Below, in pieces: positions 25,952 through 34,043 of a stretch of 64,000 nucleotides of DNA. The position numbers and the translations under genes were made by a program. Under the pieces are notes generated by a model. The model saw nothing but the letters and a program-made list of their open reading frames with translations. It made no database searches and had not been told where the DNA came from. The DNA is taken from the NCBI RefSeq assembly GCF_019093865.1, contig NZ_JABJXD010000004.1, positions 186,001-250,000 of the forward strand. The letters are read 5' to 3'. The DNA is from Lentibacillus saliphilus. GTDB taxonomy: Bacteria > Bacillota > Bacilli > Bacillales > Amphibacillaceae. The stretch's first letter is position 1. Each line of letters opens with the position of its first letter.

Positions 25952-26872
25952 ATGGTAGATCCATTAATATATGAAGAATTGGTTCAATTGATAGGTGAGC
26001 ACAATGTTGTTGCCAATAAACCGTTAAAGAACCATACATATACAAGACTAGGTGGCCATGCAGATTATTTTGTGACACCAGATTCGTATGAGCAGGTTCA
26101 AGCAATTGTTAAGTTTGCCAAACGGAGCAACGTGCCATTTACATTATTAGGCAATGGGTCTAATCTCATTATAAAAGACGGCGGTATTCGTGGGATTGTC
26201 TTGTATCTTGGCCAATTAGCGGATATCCGGACAACAGGGACAACCATCACCGCTCAAAGTGGTGCCCGTATTATTGATGTGTCACAGGAAGCGCTGGCAC
26301 ATTCCCTTTCTGGATTGGAATTTGCTTGTGGTATTCCTGGTTCTATAGGCGGAGCGCTATTTATGAATGCTGGCGCATACGGTGGAGAGGTTAAGGATGT
26401 GCTTCAGGAAGCAGTCGTTGTTGATCGCGATGGCAACCTCTTAACGTTGTCTCCTGAAGAACTTGATTTATCCTATCGTACGAGTAACATACCTGAAAAA
26501 GGCTACATTGTACTGAAAGCAACATTTGCTTTAGAGCCTGGTAAATATGAGGATATAAAAGCAATTATGGATGATTTAACATATAAACGAGAATCCAAGC
26601 AGCCGTTAGAATACCCATCGTGTGGCAGTGTGTTCAAACGCCCACCAGGTTATTTTGCAGGCAAGCTTATTCAAGACAGTGAGCTGCAGGGCCAACAAAT
26701 CGGTGGAGCTGAAGTGAGTACGAAGCATGCTGGCTTTATCGTGAACAAAAACGGTGCGACGGCCGAAGAATATATTGGCTTAATAGAACACGTTCAGAAA
26801 ACCGTCTTGGAAAAATTCGGCGTAAAGCTTGAGCGAGAAGTTAAAATCATTGGAGAAGATCCGATAAAGTGA
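25952..26872 (+). CDS. murB: UDP-N-acetylenolpyruvoylglucosamine reductase
   Basis: About 307 residues; the FAD enzyme that completes UDP-MurNAc in peptidoglycan synthesis. Seen: NHTYTRLGGHADYFV, the flavin loop LGNGSNLIIKDGGIRG, GIPGSIGGALFMNAGAYGGE, and SCGSVFKRPPGYFAG with the catalytic Ser. The longer frame from 25922 has no ribosome site; the ATG at 25952 follows AAAGGA and gives the usual Bacillus length. Its promoter is an extended -10 and a shared terminator follows. Confidence 0.93.
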   Translation: MVDPLIYEELVQLIGEHNVVANKPLKNHTYTRLGGHADYFVTPDSYEQVQAIVKFAKRSNVPFTLLGNGSNLIIKDGGIRGIVLYLGQLADIRTTGTTITAQSGARIIDVSQEALAHSLSGLEFACGIPGSIGGALFMNAGAYGGEVKDVLQEAVVVDRDGNLLTLSPEELDLSYRTSNIPEKGYIVLKATFALEPGKYEDIKAIMDDLTYKRESKQPLEYPSCGSVFKRPPGYFAGKLIQDSELQGQQIGGAEVSTKHAGFIVNKNGATAEEYIGLIEHVQKTVLEKFGVKLEREVKIIGEDPIK

Positions 26873-26920
26873 TATGTACTGTCATGTACGCTTTTGATGA
26901 TAGTCCTCTTTAAAGAAAAG

Positions 26921-26951
26921 GTCCGACACTTGAAATGTGCCGGACTTTTTT
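26921..26951. terminator. Bidirectional terminator between murB and ehuA
   Basis: GTCCGACAC/GTGCCGGAC stem followed by TTTTTT on the plus strand and CTTTTC on the minus strand; it separates two convergent units. Confidence 0.8.
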
Positions 26952-26958
26952 CACGTCT

Positions 26959-27777
26959 TTATCCAAGAAAACGATGCAGGAATGTTTGTAGTCGTTCATT
27001 TTTAGGATTTTGAATCACTTCGCTCGGTGGCCCTTCTTCAGCGATAACACCTTCATCAAGAAAAAGCACACGATCAGCGACGTCAATGGCAAATTCCATC
27101 TCGTGCGTTACAAGAACCATAGCCATTTCACCTTCATTGGCAATATCACGAATGACTTCAAGCACTTCACCGACAAGCTCTGGATCAAGTGCTGATGTCA
27201 CTTCATCAAATAACATGACTTTTGGTCGCATAACGAGTGCACGTGCCATTGCGACACGCTGTTTTTGTCCACCAGATAACTGATTGGGATAGTTGTCGAG
27301 CTTATCACCGAGTCCAACTTTTTCAAGCATCTGAATCGACTGTTCCTTTGCTTCCTTTTTACTCATTTTTTTCACATGGGTGGGTGCGGTCATACAGTTC
27401 TCTAAAATCGTCATGTGTGGAAACAGGTTAAAGTGCTGGAAGACCATGCCAATATCACCGCGAACCTGCCGCAGATGCTTTTCATTTGCTGGAACGAGCT
27501 CACCATTTTTCTCCATTTCCCATAAATTTTTACCATCAACGATAATATGTCCTGATGTTGGCTCTTCAAGTGTCATGAGCATTCGAATGATTGTCGTTTT
27601 ACCGGAGCCACTTGGTCCAATAACCGCAACTTTTTCACCAGGAAGAATGTCGAGATTGATCCCTTTTAAAACATCAACATCCCCAAAGGATTTATGGACA
27701 TTTTCGTATTTGACGATTGGGTCTAAGCCTTTGTTGACATTGGCTGTTTGTTCTTCGCTTGTAACTGTATCTACCAT
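26959..27777 (-). CDS. ehuA: Ectoine-type ABC transporter ATPase
   Basis: A 272-residue polar-amino-acid-type ABC ATPase, last gene of ehuBCDA. Walker [10 protein letters not shown], signature [15 protein letters not shown], Walker [14 protein letters not shown] and the switch His in LVTHEMEFA are present. Its ATG overlaps the ehuD stop by one base (TAATG), so translation is coupled. It should power uptake of compatible solutes such as ectoine and hydroxyectoine, an inference resting on the EhuB-like receptor of the same operon. Confidence 0.85.
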   Translation of the reverse strand: MVDTVTSEEQTANVNKGLDPIVKYENVHKSFGDVDVLKGINLDILPGEKVAVIGPSGSGKTTIIRMLMTLEEPTSGHIIVDGKNLWEMEKNGELVPANEKHLRQVRGDIGMVFQHFNLFPHMTILENCMTAPTHVKKMSKKEAKEQSIQMLEKVGLGDKLDNYPNQLSGGQKQRVAMARALVMRPKVMLFDEVTSALDPELVGEVLEVIRDIANEGEMAMVLVTHEMEFAIDVADRVLFLDEGVIAEEGPPSEVIQNPKNERLQTFLHRFLG

Positions 27778-28499
27778 TAAGAAACAGCTCCTTCCGAGTC
27801 ATTAAGTGTCTTGCTTCCATTCGTAGCTTTTTTATCAAATTTCATATTCATTTTCTTCTCAAGCTTATTAACGAGCAGTGCTGACGGATAGCTCATCAGT
27901 AGGAACAAAAGGGCTACAACGGTATAAGCTTCAATGTTCCTAAAGTGCTGGGATCCAAAGTCGCCTGCGAGATGAAGAATACCGACAACACCAATAGTCG
28001 CTGCTAATGGAACTTCCTTAAATAAGATGATTAGATAGTTACCAAGCATCGGTATTGTTGGTCTGATAGCTTGTGGCAAAATGATTTTTGTCCATTTTTG
28101 CTTTGTTGTAAAGTTAAGAGCGGTTGATGCCTCCCATTGTCCTTTATCAACAGATTCAATTCCTGAACGATACACTTCGCTAATGTACGTGCTGAAGTGA
28201 ATTCCTAAGCCGATGACCGCACTCGTAAACGGACTGAGTGTCATGCCGACATAAGGAACCTCTGGCCAAGCATAAAAGATAAAATATAACTGAACGAGTG
28301 GTGGTGTTGAGCGAATAAACTCCATCGTCCATGTGACGACCCAATTGATTGCTTTATTAGGAATTCGTTTTAAAAACGTCCAAACGAAGCCGAAGATGAG
28401 GGCAAAAACATAACAGACGATCGTGAGCGATAGTGTGATCCATATGCCCTTTGAAATAAATGGTAACGCTTGAAAGAACAAATCATTATTCCAATTCAT
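27777..28499 (-). CDS. ehuD: Ectoine-type ABC transporter permease EhuD
   Basis: A 240-residue HisM-family permease with about five helices and the EAA loop [25 protein letters not shown] that docks the ATPase. ATG overlaps the ehuC stop by one base and follows GGGGTGG. It pairs with EhuC to form the channel. The C-terminal tail is short and charged. Confidence 0.82.
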   Translation of the reverse strand: MNWNNDLFFQALPFISKGIWITLSLTIVCYVFALIFGFVWTFLKRIPNKAINWVVTWTMEFIRSTPPLVQLYFIFYAWPEVPYVGMTLSPFTSAVIGLGIHFSTYISEVYRSGIESVDKGQWEASTALNFTTKQKWTKIILPQAIRPTIPMLGNYLIILFKEVPLAATIGVVGILHLAGDFGSQHFRNIEAYTVVALLFLLMSYPSALLVNKLEKKMNMKFDKKATNGSKTLNDSEGAVS

Positions 28500-29182
28500 T
28501 AGCTGGCCACCCCTTTCTTAGAGATGTCTTCCATTTTGCGTGTCAGGAAGATGAGTGGCAACGCAATGATAAAGTAAAATACAAGCGCGAGAAATAACAC
28601 AATCGGTGTCATTGAAATTTCACTGAATCGAAAGCGATCTCCGTAATATAAGATGTCTTTCATACCAATTAAAGAGACGAGTGACGTCGCTTTAACCATT
28701 TGAATTAAATAGTTGCCAAATTCGGGCAGCATCATTCTAACGGCCTGTGGAAAGATGACGAGTCGCATACGCTGAAAACGCGACATATTTAACGCCGTAG
28801 CAGCTTCGCGTTGCCCTTGTGCGACAGCTACGATTGAGCCTCTAACAACTTCTGACATATACGCACCATAGTTGAGAGAGATGGCTAGGACACCCGCTAA
28901 ATAGTTACTGCCCAAGTCAATATTAAATAACATGGGGAGCGCATAATATAACCAGAACAATTGAACGATAAGCGAGGTGCCACGGAATATTTCAACGTAA
29001 AACCTGGTAAGCGTGCGGAGAATAATATTGTTTGAAAGTAGGCAAAAACCGGCAATGAACGCCAAGAAGTAGCCTACAACAATGGAACCAAGAAGAACAA
29101 GTATGGTGATTTTTACCCCTTGAAACAGGGTGGGAAAAATTTCGATTAGTGCATTAATGCTGATCACCCTTTCTAAAGTCAA
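28499..29182 (-). CDS. ehuC: Ectoine-type ABC transporter permease EhuC
   Basis: A 227-residue HisM/HisQ-family permease with the EAA loop EAATALNMSRFQRMRLVIFPQAVR. The best start is TTG at 29182, served by GGGAGG located in the 3' arm of the hairpin at 29186-29215; internal starts lack a spaced ribosome site. The hairpin could therefore hold down permease translation relative to the abundant binding protein encoded just upstream. Confidence 0.82.
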   Translation of the reverse strand: MTLERVISINALIEIFPTLFQGVKITILVLLGSIVVGYFLAFIAGFCLLSNNIILRTLTRFYVEIFRGTSLIVQLFWLYYALPMLFNIDLGSNYLAGVLAISLNYGAYMSEVVRGSIVAVAQGQREAATALNMSRFQRMRLVIFPQAVRMMLPEFGNYLIQMVKATSLVSLIGMKDILYYGDRFRFSEISMTPIVLFLALVFYFIIALPLIFLTRKMEDISKKGVAS

Positions 29183-29185
29183 TAA

Positions 29186-29215
29186 GGTCTGCCTCCCGGC
29201 TATGGGAGCCAGACC
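29186..29215 (-). promoter_or_regulatory. Intercistronic hairpin covering the ehuC ribosome site
   Basis: On the minus strand GGTCTGGCTCCC pairs with GGGAGGCAGACC (one mismatch) around a 6-base loop. The second arm holds the GGGAGG ribosome site of ehuC. No T run follows, so it is more likely an RNA-stability or translation element than a terminator. Confidence 0.6.
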
Positions 29216-29262
29216 CTATGGTGTCAAATGTTATGTGTCAAATAGAATCTAATTGATACCTT

Positions 29263-30153
29263 TTAATCCTTGTATACGTCGCCGCTACAAACAGATTCAG
29301 TCGTAATGCTTGGATCAACAGAGTTCCCCTCTGCGCTAAAGTAGTTTGCTTCGAGTAATTCCCCGACAGTACCGTCTTCTTTAAGCTCCTTTAGCTTTTC
29401 GTTATAAGCTTCGACTAAGTCAGTATGCTTTTGGTTGAACGCAGCAGCACCATAGCTTGGCACACCTTCAATGTTCGGCTGTTCGAAGTCTGAGACGAAT
29501 TCCAAGTCATCATTTTCTGCAGATTCGAGCGCCATTTTAACAGTCATTTCTGTACCAGTTGTCACGTCAGCGCGTCCGGATGAAACGGCGGAAAAGCTCG
29601 CTGGAATGTCTGGAACTGCTAGGATTTGGTCCTCGCTGACGCCTTCTGTTTGAACATAATCAATCTCTGTAGCTCCAGACATAATGGCAACTGTTACATC
29701 TGGATTGTCGGCAATATCTTTATAGCTCGTTAAGTTAAGTGGATTGCCTTTTTCAACGATCATGCCTTCACCGTATTTCATTTCAGGCTCACCAAAGGCA
29801 ACGTTTTCGCAGCGGTCCGGCTTAATGGCCATACCAGCTGTGATCACATCGAATTTCTCTGCATTCAAGCCTGAGATTAAATTGTCCCATTCTGACAGAT
29901 GTCCCTCGACTTCTTCAACGCCGAGTTCTTTGAATACCGCCTTAGCGATATCAACCGCTGCCCCTTTTAATTCACCATCTTCTTCGTAGGCATATGGTTT
30001 TTCATCAGCAAAGCCAATTTTAACTGTGCCTGCTTCTTTAAGCTCAGCTAATTTACCTGAATCACCATCACCGCTCGTATCATCATTTGATCCACATGCA
30101 GCAAGTGCAATGAGTAATAACCCTAATACTGAAGTCAGTAATAACTTCTTCAT
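29263..30153 (-). CDS. ehuB: Ectoine/hydroxyectoine-binding lipoprotein
   Basis: A 296-residue solute receptor, lipid-anchored at the Cys of LAAC. The sequence after the linker (VKIGFADEKPYAYEEDGELKG, WDNLISGLNAEKFDVITAGM, PDRCENVAFGEPEMKYGEGM) is typical of EhuB, and a second Cys near the C-terminus (SVCSGD) could bridge to the Cys of PDRC. The frame is open to 30246, but the signal peptide begins at the ATG at 30153, with GGGAGGT upstream at slightly long spacing. First gene of ehuBCDA. Confidence 0.85.
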   Translation of the reverse strand: MKKLLLTSVLGLLLIALAACGSNDDTSGDGDSGKLAELKEAGTVKIGFADEKPYAYEEDGELKGAAVDIAKAVFKELGVEEVEGHLSEWDNLISGLNAEKFDVITAGMAIKPDRCENVAFGEPEMKYGEGMIVEKGNPLNLTSYKDIADNPDVTVAIMSGATEIDYVQTEGVSEDQILAVPDIPASFSAVSSGRADVTTGTEMTVKMALESAENDDLEFVSDFEQPNIEGVPSYGAAAFNQKHTDLVEAYNEKLKELKEDGTVGELLEANYFSAEGNSVDPSITTESVCSGDVYKD

Positions 30154-30533
30154 GTTTTTAACATGACCTCCCTCTTTTTTTGAGCAACTTGTTTGAGTGC
30201 TTGCATGTCCCGCCAAAAGATGCGACACCGCGTCCCAAACAGTCATACTATAATACTAGCGATATATAAAAAGTCATTCAAACGTTATAAATTTAGATAA
30301 TTTGAATTAAAGACTCATATAATCATGTATGCGTTATATGACTGATCTATACAAAAATTTCCTGTTAGATCATTCGATTTGCTACCGTATACTCTAAAAA
30401 AGCCTAAAATATGATTGGGCATTCATATTAAAATGGTAAAAGACATGTCCGTGTCGACCGTTAATAGAACAACATGTTAAAATGTGGTTAATGAATAGGA
30501 GATTACCTATAAGCAGATGGAGGTGTAGAATCA
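30154..30533. other. Divergent intergenic region ehuB / ytzI
   Basis: About 380 AT-rich bases carrying the promoters of both divergent units. Promoter-like hexamers occur, but none is convincing enough to place. Confidence 0.35.
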
Positions 30534-30665
30534 TTGGGCATTTATATTATGATTGCTGTGATAACGATTTCTGTACTCGTCTTATCTCTAATCACAATAT
30601 CAAAGGGGTACGCCTATAAACATACGATCGATCCGCTGCCAGAGGATGAAGAATCAGATACATAA
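30534..30665 (+). CDS. ytzI: Small membrane protein YtzI
   Basis: A 43-residue protein: one hydrophobic helix (residues 2-23), then SKGYAYKHTIDPLPEDEESDT. The YKHTIDPLP block is typical of Bacillus YtzI. It starts with TTG at 30534, with GGAGGTG (30519-30525) at ideal spacing, and stops 21 bases before the PlsY-like gene, so the two are probably cotranscribed. Function unknown. Confidence 0.75.
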   Translation: MGIYIMIAVITISVLVLSLITISKGYAYKHTIDPLPEDEESDT

Positions 30666-30686
30666 CCAAAAGTGAGGTGATATGTC

Positions 30687-31310
30687 ATGAATCTATTACT
30701 CTCTGTCGTAATAGGCTATGTGTTCGGCAGTATGCATGGATCTCAATTAATTGGCAAGCTGAAAAATATTGATATAAAGGGAACAGGCCTAAAAAATGCC
30801 GGCGCATCAAATACGACGATGTTACTCGGGTGGAAATATGGAATTGCTGTTGCATTAATAGATATTTTAAAAGGTACTATTGCAGTCGTGTTCATTAAGA
30901 TTGTATTGGTTAAACTAGGTGTTGGGAGTGATACGCAGCCTGTTTTTGTGTATTTAGGTGCTTTAGCAATTGTTCTCGGACATAATTTTCCTTTTACAAT
31001 GCGTTTTAAAGGCGGAAAAGGGACAGCGTCGATGGTCGGTATTTTACTGGCGCTACAATGGCAGCTTGCCCTCGTCAGTATCGGTGTTTTATTATTGTTT
31101 GCGCTCAGCTCTGGTTTTTTAGTCATCGGCGTTTTGTTTATGTATGCAGCGTTTGTGACTGGGACGTATGTGCTGTATGGTTTGGTTCCAGCCATCACTG
31201 CTTTTATAATGCTCGCACTAAGCGTTGTGATGCACCGAGAAAACTTTCTACGGATATACAATAAAGAAGAAAAAAAGATTGCGAGCTTCTTCAAGAAGGG
31301 CGTTGAGTGA
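30687..31310 (+). CDS. PlsY-family glycerol-3-phosphate acyltransferase
   Basis: A 207-residue membrane protein with about five helices. The three PlsY motifs are present in modified form: GSMHGSQLIGK (usually GSIPF/TG), GTGLKNAGASNT (usually GSGNxGATN) and GHNFPFTMRFKGGKGTAS. It therefore belongs to the acyl-phosphate-dependent acyltransferase family but is probably a second paralogue rather than the main PlsY, so acyl transfer to glycerol-3-phosphate is inferred. ATG after GAGGTGAT. Confidence 0.78.
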   Translation: MNLLLSVVIGYVFGSMHGSQLIGKLKNIDIKGTGLKNAGASNTTMLLGWKYGIAVALIDILKGTIAVVFIKIVLVKLGVGSDTQPVFVYLGALAIVLGHNFPFTMRFKGGKGTASMVGILLALQWQLALVSIGVLLLFALSSGFLVIGVLFMYAAFVTGTYVLYGLVPAITAFIMLALSVVMHRENFLRIYNKEEKKIASFFKKGVE

Positions 31311-31332
31311 ATGCAAGTGGTAGGTGAAGGCT

Positions 31333-31818
31333 ATGGTTGAAGTGTTATTTTGGGCGATCATAATTGTGATGTTTATACTCAGCTTTGTCGGGTTGCTCTA
31401 CCCCGTTATTCCCTCGGTACTTTTATTGTGGGTCGGGTTTTTGCTTTATCATTTCGGAATGAATGGCGATGCGCTCGGTTGGGTATTTTGGTCAGCTATG
31501 ATTGTTTTCACAGTCATTCTAATCGTCGCAGACATTATTGCGAACAGTTTTTTTGTGAAAAAGTTTGGCGGGAGTAAGTGGGGCGAACGACTTGCAGGGG
31601 TGGCTGTTATTGTCGGATCATTTATATACCCACCATTCGGTATTCTCGTTGTTCCGTTTGTAACCGTCCTGATCGTTGAGATGGTTCAAAAGCGGACAGT
31701 AGAAGAAGCCTTTAAAGCCTCAATCGGTTCTTTAATCGGTTTTTTAAGTGGATCGTTTGCCAAAGCATTCATTCAGCTCGTTATGATTGCCGCCTTTGTG
31801 ATCGGTATCATATTTTAA
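31333..31818 (+). CDS. DUF456 membrane protein
   Basis: About 161 residues with four to five hydrophobic spans and Gly-rich helices: GLLYPVIPSVLLLWVGFLLY, ADIIANSFFVKKFGGSKWGE, YPPFGILVVPF, and a Gly/Ser zipper GSLIGFLSGS. These match DUF456 (YqgC-type) proteins of unknown function. Two starts are possible, GTG at 31324 and ATG at 31333; AGGTGA is better spaced for the latter. It follows the PlsY-like gene by 22 bases. Confidence 0.72.
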   Translation: MVEVLFWAIIIVMFILSFVGLLYPVIPSVLLLWVGFLLYHFGMNGDALGWVFWSAMIVFTVILIVADIIANSFFVKKFGGSKWGERLAGVAVIVGSFIYPPFGILVVPFVTVLIVEMVQKRTVEEAFKASIGSLIGFLSGSFAKAFIQLVMIAAFVIGIIF

Positions 31819-31863
31819 AGAGACTGCACGTTATTGACATTTTGAGAAGGGAAGCATGTTGTT

Positions 31864-32697
31864 ATGAAACCAGCACGTGTACTTACAATTGCCGGAGCCG
31901 CTTCAGGTGGAAGTGCCGGTATTCAAGCAGATTTGAAAACATTTCAGGAGCTTGACGTATATGGGATGAGCGTTATTACAGCGATTGTTGGTCGTCATCC
32001 GAAGACGCATAAAAATGTTCATCCGCAAACATGGGAAGCGATTGAAGCACAGTTTGCCACAGCAATGAATCAAGTCGGTGTCGATAGTATGAAAACAGGT
32101 ATGTTATTTTCAAAGGATGTTATTGAAAAGACAGCTGTTATGTTAAAGCAATCAGGTATTCAAGATATTGTTGTCGATCCGGTTATGGTCGGAAAGCTCG
32201 ATTCTAAGCTGCTGGCTGATGATGCAATTGATGCATTGATCGATACGTTATTACCGCTTGCTAAGGTCATTACACCGAATATGCCAGAAGCGTCTCTCTT
32301 GCTTGGTGGCCGAAAGCTTGAAACAGTTGATGACTTGAAAACCGCTGCAGTTGACCTTCATCGCTTAGGGCCTGATTATGTACTTGTTAAAGGTGGTAGG
32401 CTCTCTGGACCGGCAGTTGACGTTCTCTATGATGGCGAGCAGATGACGACGTTTGAAGCGCCTCGTATTGATACGATGAATACGAGCGGCGCTGGATGTA
32501 GCTATTCGGCAGCAATTACAGCTTATATCGCGAAAGGTAAATCTGTTGTATCAGCTGTAGGCTTGGCAAAGGAATACATCACAGCTGCCATTGATCATAG
32601 CTTTACATATACGGATAAAGTCGGGCCAACTTATCATGCGGCGAGACGTCGTTTTGGGACAAAGCATGACATCAAGGTGGCTACAGTTACCCGTTAA
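31864..32697 (+). CDS. pdxK: Pyridoxine kinase (ThiD-like PdxK)
   Basis: A 277-residue ribokinase-fold enzyme phosphorylating pyridoxine/pyridoxal or hydroxymethylpyrimidine. GGSAGIQADLKTFQELDVYGMS, VDSMKTGML, VVDPVMVGK, ITPNMPEA and the anion hole with the lid Cys in NTSGAGCSYSAA are present. The GAGC motif and VGPTYHAA near the end are closer to Bacillus PdxK (YwdB) than to ThiD, but ThiD activity remains possible. ATG at 31864 after AAGGGAAG. A pncA gene follows, so the two form a cofactor-salvage pair. Confidence 0.78.
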   Translation: MKPARVLTIAGAASGGSAGIQADLKTFQELDVYGMSVITAIVGRHPKTHKNVHPQTWEAIEAQFATAMNQVGVDSMKTGMLFSKDVIEKTAVMLKQSGIQDIVVDPVMVGKLDSKLLADDAIDALIDTLLPLAKVITPNMPEASLLLGGRKLETVDDLKTAAVDLHRLGPDYVLVKGGRLSGPAVDVLYDGEQMTTFEAPRIDTMNTSGAGCSYSAAITAYIAKGKSVVSAVGLAKEYITAAIDHSFTYTDKVGPTYHAARRRFGTKHDIKVATVTR

Positions 32698-32748
32698 GGA
32701 GCTGTTTGGTTGTAGGGGAAGGCCAACAAAAATGTGGAGGGTGAAATA

Positions 32749-33300
32749 ATGGGAAAACGTGCCTTGTTAAACATTGATTACACATATGATTTTGTAGCAA
32801 CAGATGGTAAATTGACATGTGGTGTACCAGGTCAAGCTTTAGAAGATAACATTGTTGCCATTACTGAGTCGTTCATTGAAGCTGGTGATGACGTATTTTT
32901 TGCGATAGATGCCCACATGAATGAAGATCAATTGCATCCAGAATCAAAGCTGTTTCCGCCGCATAATATTATTGGGACACGTGGTCGCGACCTGTATGGG
33001 AAGTTAGCGGACGTCTATGAAAAACATAAGCATGCAAGTCATGTTCATTATTTTGATAAAACACGTTATAGCGCATTTGTCGGAACTGATTTGGAGCTTA
33101 AGCTACGCGAAAGAGGCATTACGGAATTGCATTTAGTTGGAGTGTGTACAGACATTTGTATCTTGCATACAGCAATTGATGCGTACAATAAGGGCTTTGA
33201 CATCGTCGTTCATAAAAAAGGTGTCGCAAGCTTTAACATGGCCGGACATGAATGGGCACTCGGACATTTTGAAGCGACATTGGGTGGTAAAGTCGTTTAA
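32749..33300 (+). CDS. pncA: Nicotinamidase
   Basis: A 183-residue isochorismatase-fold amidase converting nicotinamide to nicotinate for NAD salvage. The triad is visible: Asp in NIDYTYDF, Lys in FDKTRYSAF and Cys in VGVCTDICILHT; metal ligands are in DAHMNEDQLHPE. The whole protein is close to YueJ/PncA of B. subtilis (SKLFPPHNIIGT, DLYGKLADVY). ATG at 32749 after TGGAGGGTG; the GTG at 32734 is rejected. Confidence 0.93.
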   Translation: MGKRALLNIDYTYDFVATDGKLTCGVPGQALEDNIVAITESFIEAGDDVFFAIDAHMNEDQLHPESKLFPPHNIIGTRGRDLYGKLADVYEKHKHASHVHYFDKTRYSAFVGTDLELKLRERGITELHLVGVCTDICILHTAIDAYNKGFDIVVHKKGVASFNMAGHEWALGHFEATLGGKVV

Positions 33301-33303
33301 CAA

Positions 33304-33558
33304 GAGACTGGGACAAAACTTAAAGTTAAATTTAAAAGACGAACAATGCTCAACATTAGCTCCGGAAATATACGAAGACTCCGGCGGGAGGAGAGGCCTA
33401 GGCGAGAACGCCCTTGGAATCGGCGGGATCGCCCTCGTAATCGGCGAGAACGCCCTCGAAATCGGCGGTATCGCCGATTAAGTTCGGTCGCGATCTATAT
33501 TTTCGGAGCGGTCGTATTGTACGGATTTTCATTTGATAAACCTCTTTTGTCCCAGTTC
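33304..33558. repeat. Long imperfect inverted-repeat element
   Basis: ACTGGGACAAAA near 33306 and its complement TTTTGTCCCAGT near 33546 bracket about 255 bases. Inside, GCTCCGGAAATATA (from 33359) faces TATATTTTCGGAGC (from 33494) as a second inverted arm. The segment 33372-33400 resembles the GACTCC-GCGGGA part of common Bacillales intergenic elements, and the centre is the 21 bp phased array. No gene is inside. Confidence 0.6.
33398..33466. repeat. 21 bp phased ATCGG array, four units
   Basis: Units start at 33398 (CTAGG), 33419, 33440 and 33461 (ATCGG), exactly 21 bases apart, reading ATCGGCGRGAACGCCCTCG with GCG/CGC self-complementarity. Same family as 18010-18078, but here nested inside an inverted-repeat element. 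Confidence 0.7.
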
Positions 33559-33621
33559 TGCTTTAAATTGACAAAGGTATTGCCGGGGTGAGAACACGTA
33601 TAGGTGCGTACTCATCCCGGC

Positions 33622-33650
33622 TTGACTTTACGTAATGAACCATTTATATT
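33622..33650 (+). promoter_or_regulatory. Promoter of the proS T-box leader
   Basis: TTGACT (33622-33627), 17 bp, TATATT (33645-33650); the leader of about 380 bases follows. Confidence 0.7.
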
Positions 33651-33689
33651 TAGACTATATTGAGAAACGATGATGAGGATTAGTACAAT

Positions 33690-33905
33690 TTTATTGTCTT
33701 TTAAAGAGAGGAAATGGCTGGTGTGAATTTCTAAAGACATGATTGGAACCCACCTCTTGAGTTCGCCGTTGGAAAGGGAAACCCGAAAAACGTGCGCGGT
33801 TCATGACCGTTATCATACTAAGTGTGCAGGAGACGTCTGCCCAATTTTGGGGACGTATCTGCAAACAAGGGTGGTACCACCAACAAACCTCGGTCCCTTT
33901 TTGGA
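33690..33905 (+). promoter_or_regulatory. T-box riboswitch controlling proS
   Basis: A tRNA-sensing leader. Stem I occupies roughly 33700-33765 with GAACCCACCTC as specifier side: CCC (33749-33751) or the overlapping CCA both read as proline. The T-box itself is AAGGGTGGTACCACC (33867-33881), whose GGTACCACC pairs with an uncharged tRNA end; the terminator arm GGTCCCTTTTT ends at about 33902. Uncharged tRNA-Pro should stabilise the antiterminator and allow proS transcription. Confidence 0.9.
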
Positions 33906-34043
33906 TGGAGGATTTTTTGTGTTTTATTTTAGGCTGTTCTGAAAGGATATTGATTTGAAGGAGCAGACTATGTAAAGACAGTCTTTATTCCATATTCTTG
34001 AGCAAGTCGATGTAACTTAAATCATTATAGAGAGGTGTATACA

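Noticed and set aside
27380-27805. 141-codon plus-strand frame opposite ehuA/ehuD
   Set aside because: Antisense to clear ABC transporter genes; no ribosome site and no family.
30743-31294. 183-codon minus-strand frame opposite the PlsY-like gene
   Set aside because: Shadow frame; the plus-strand protein has three recognisable PlsY motifs.
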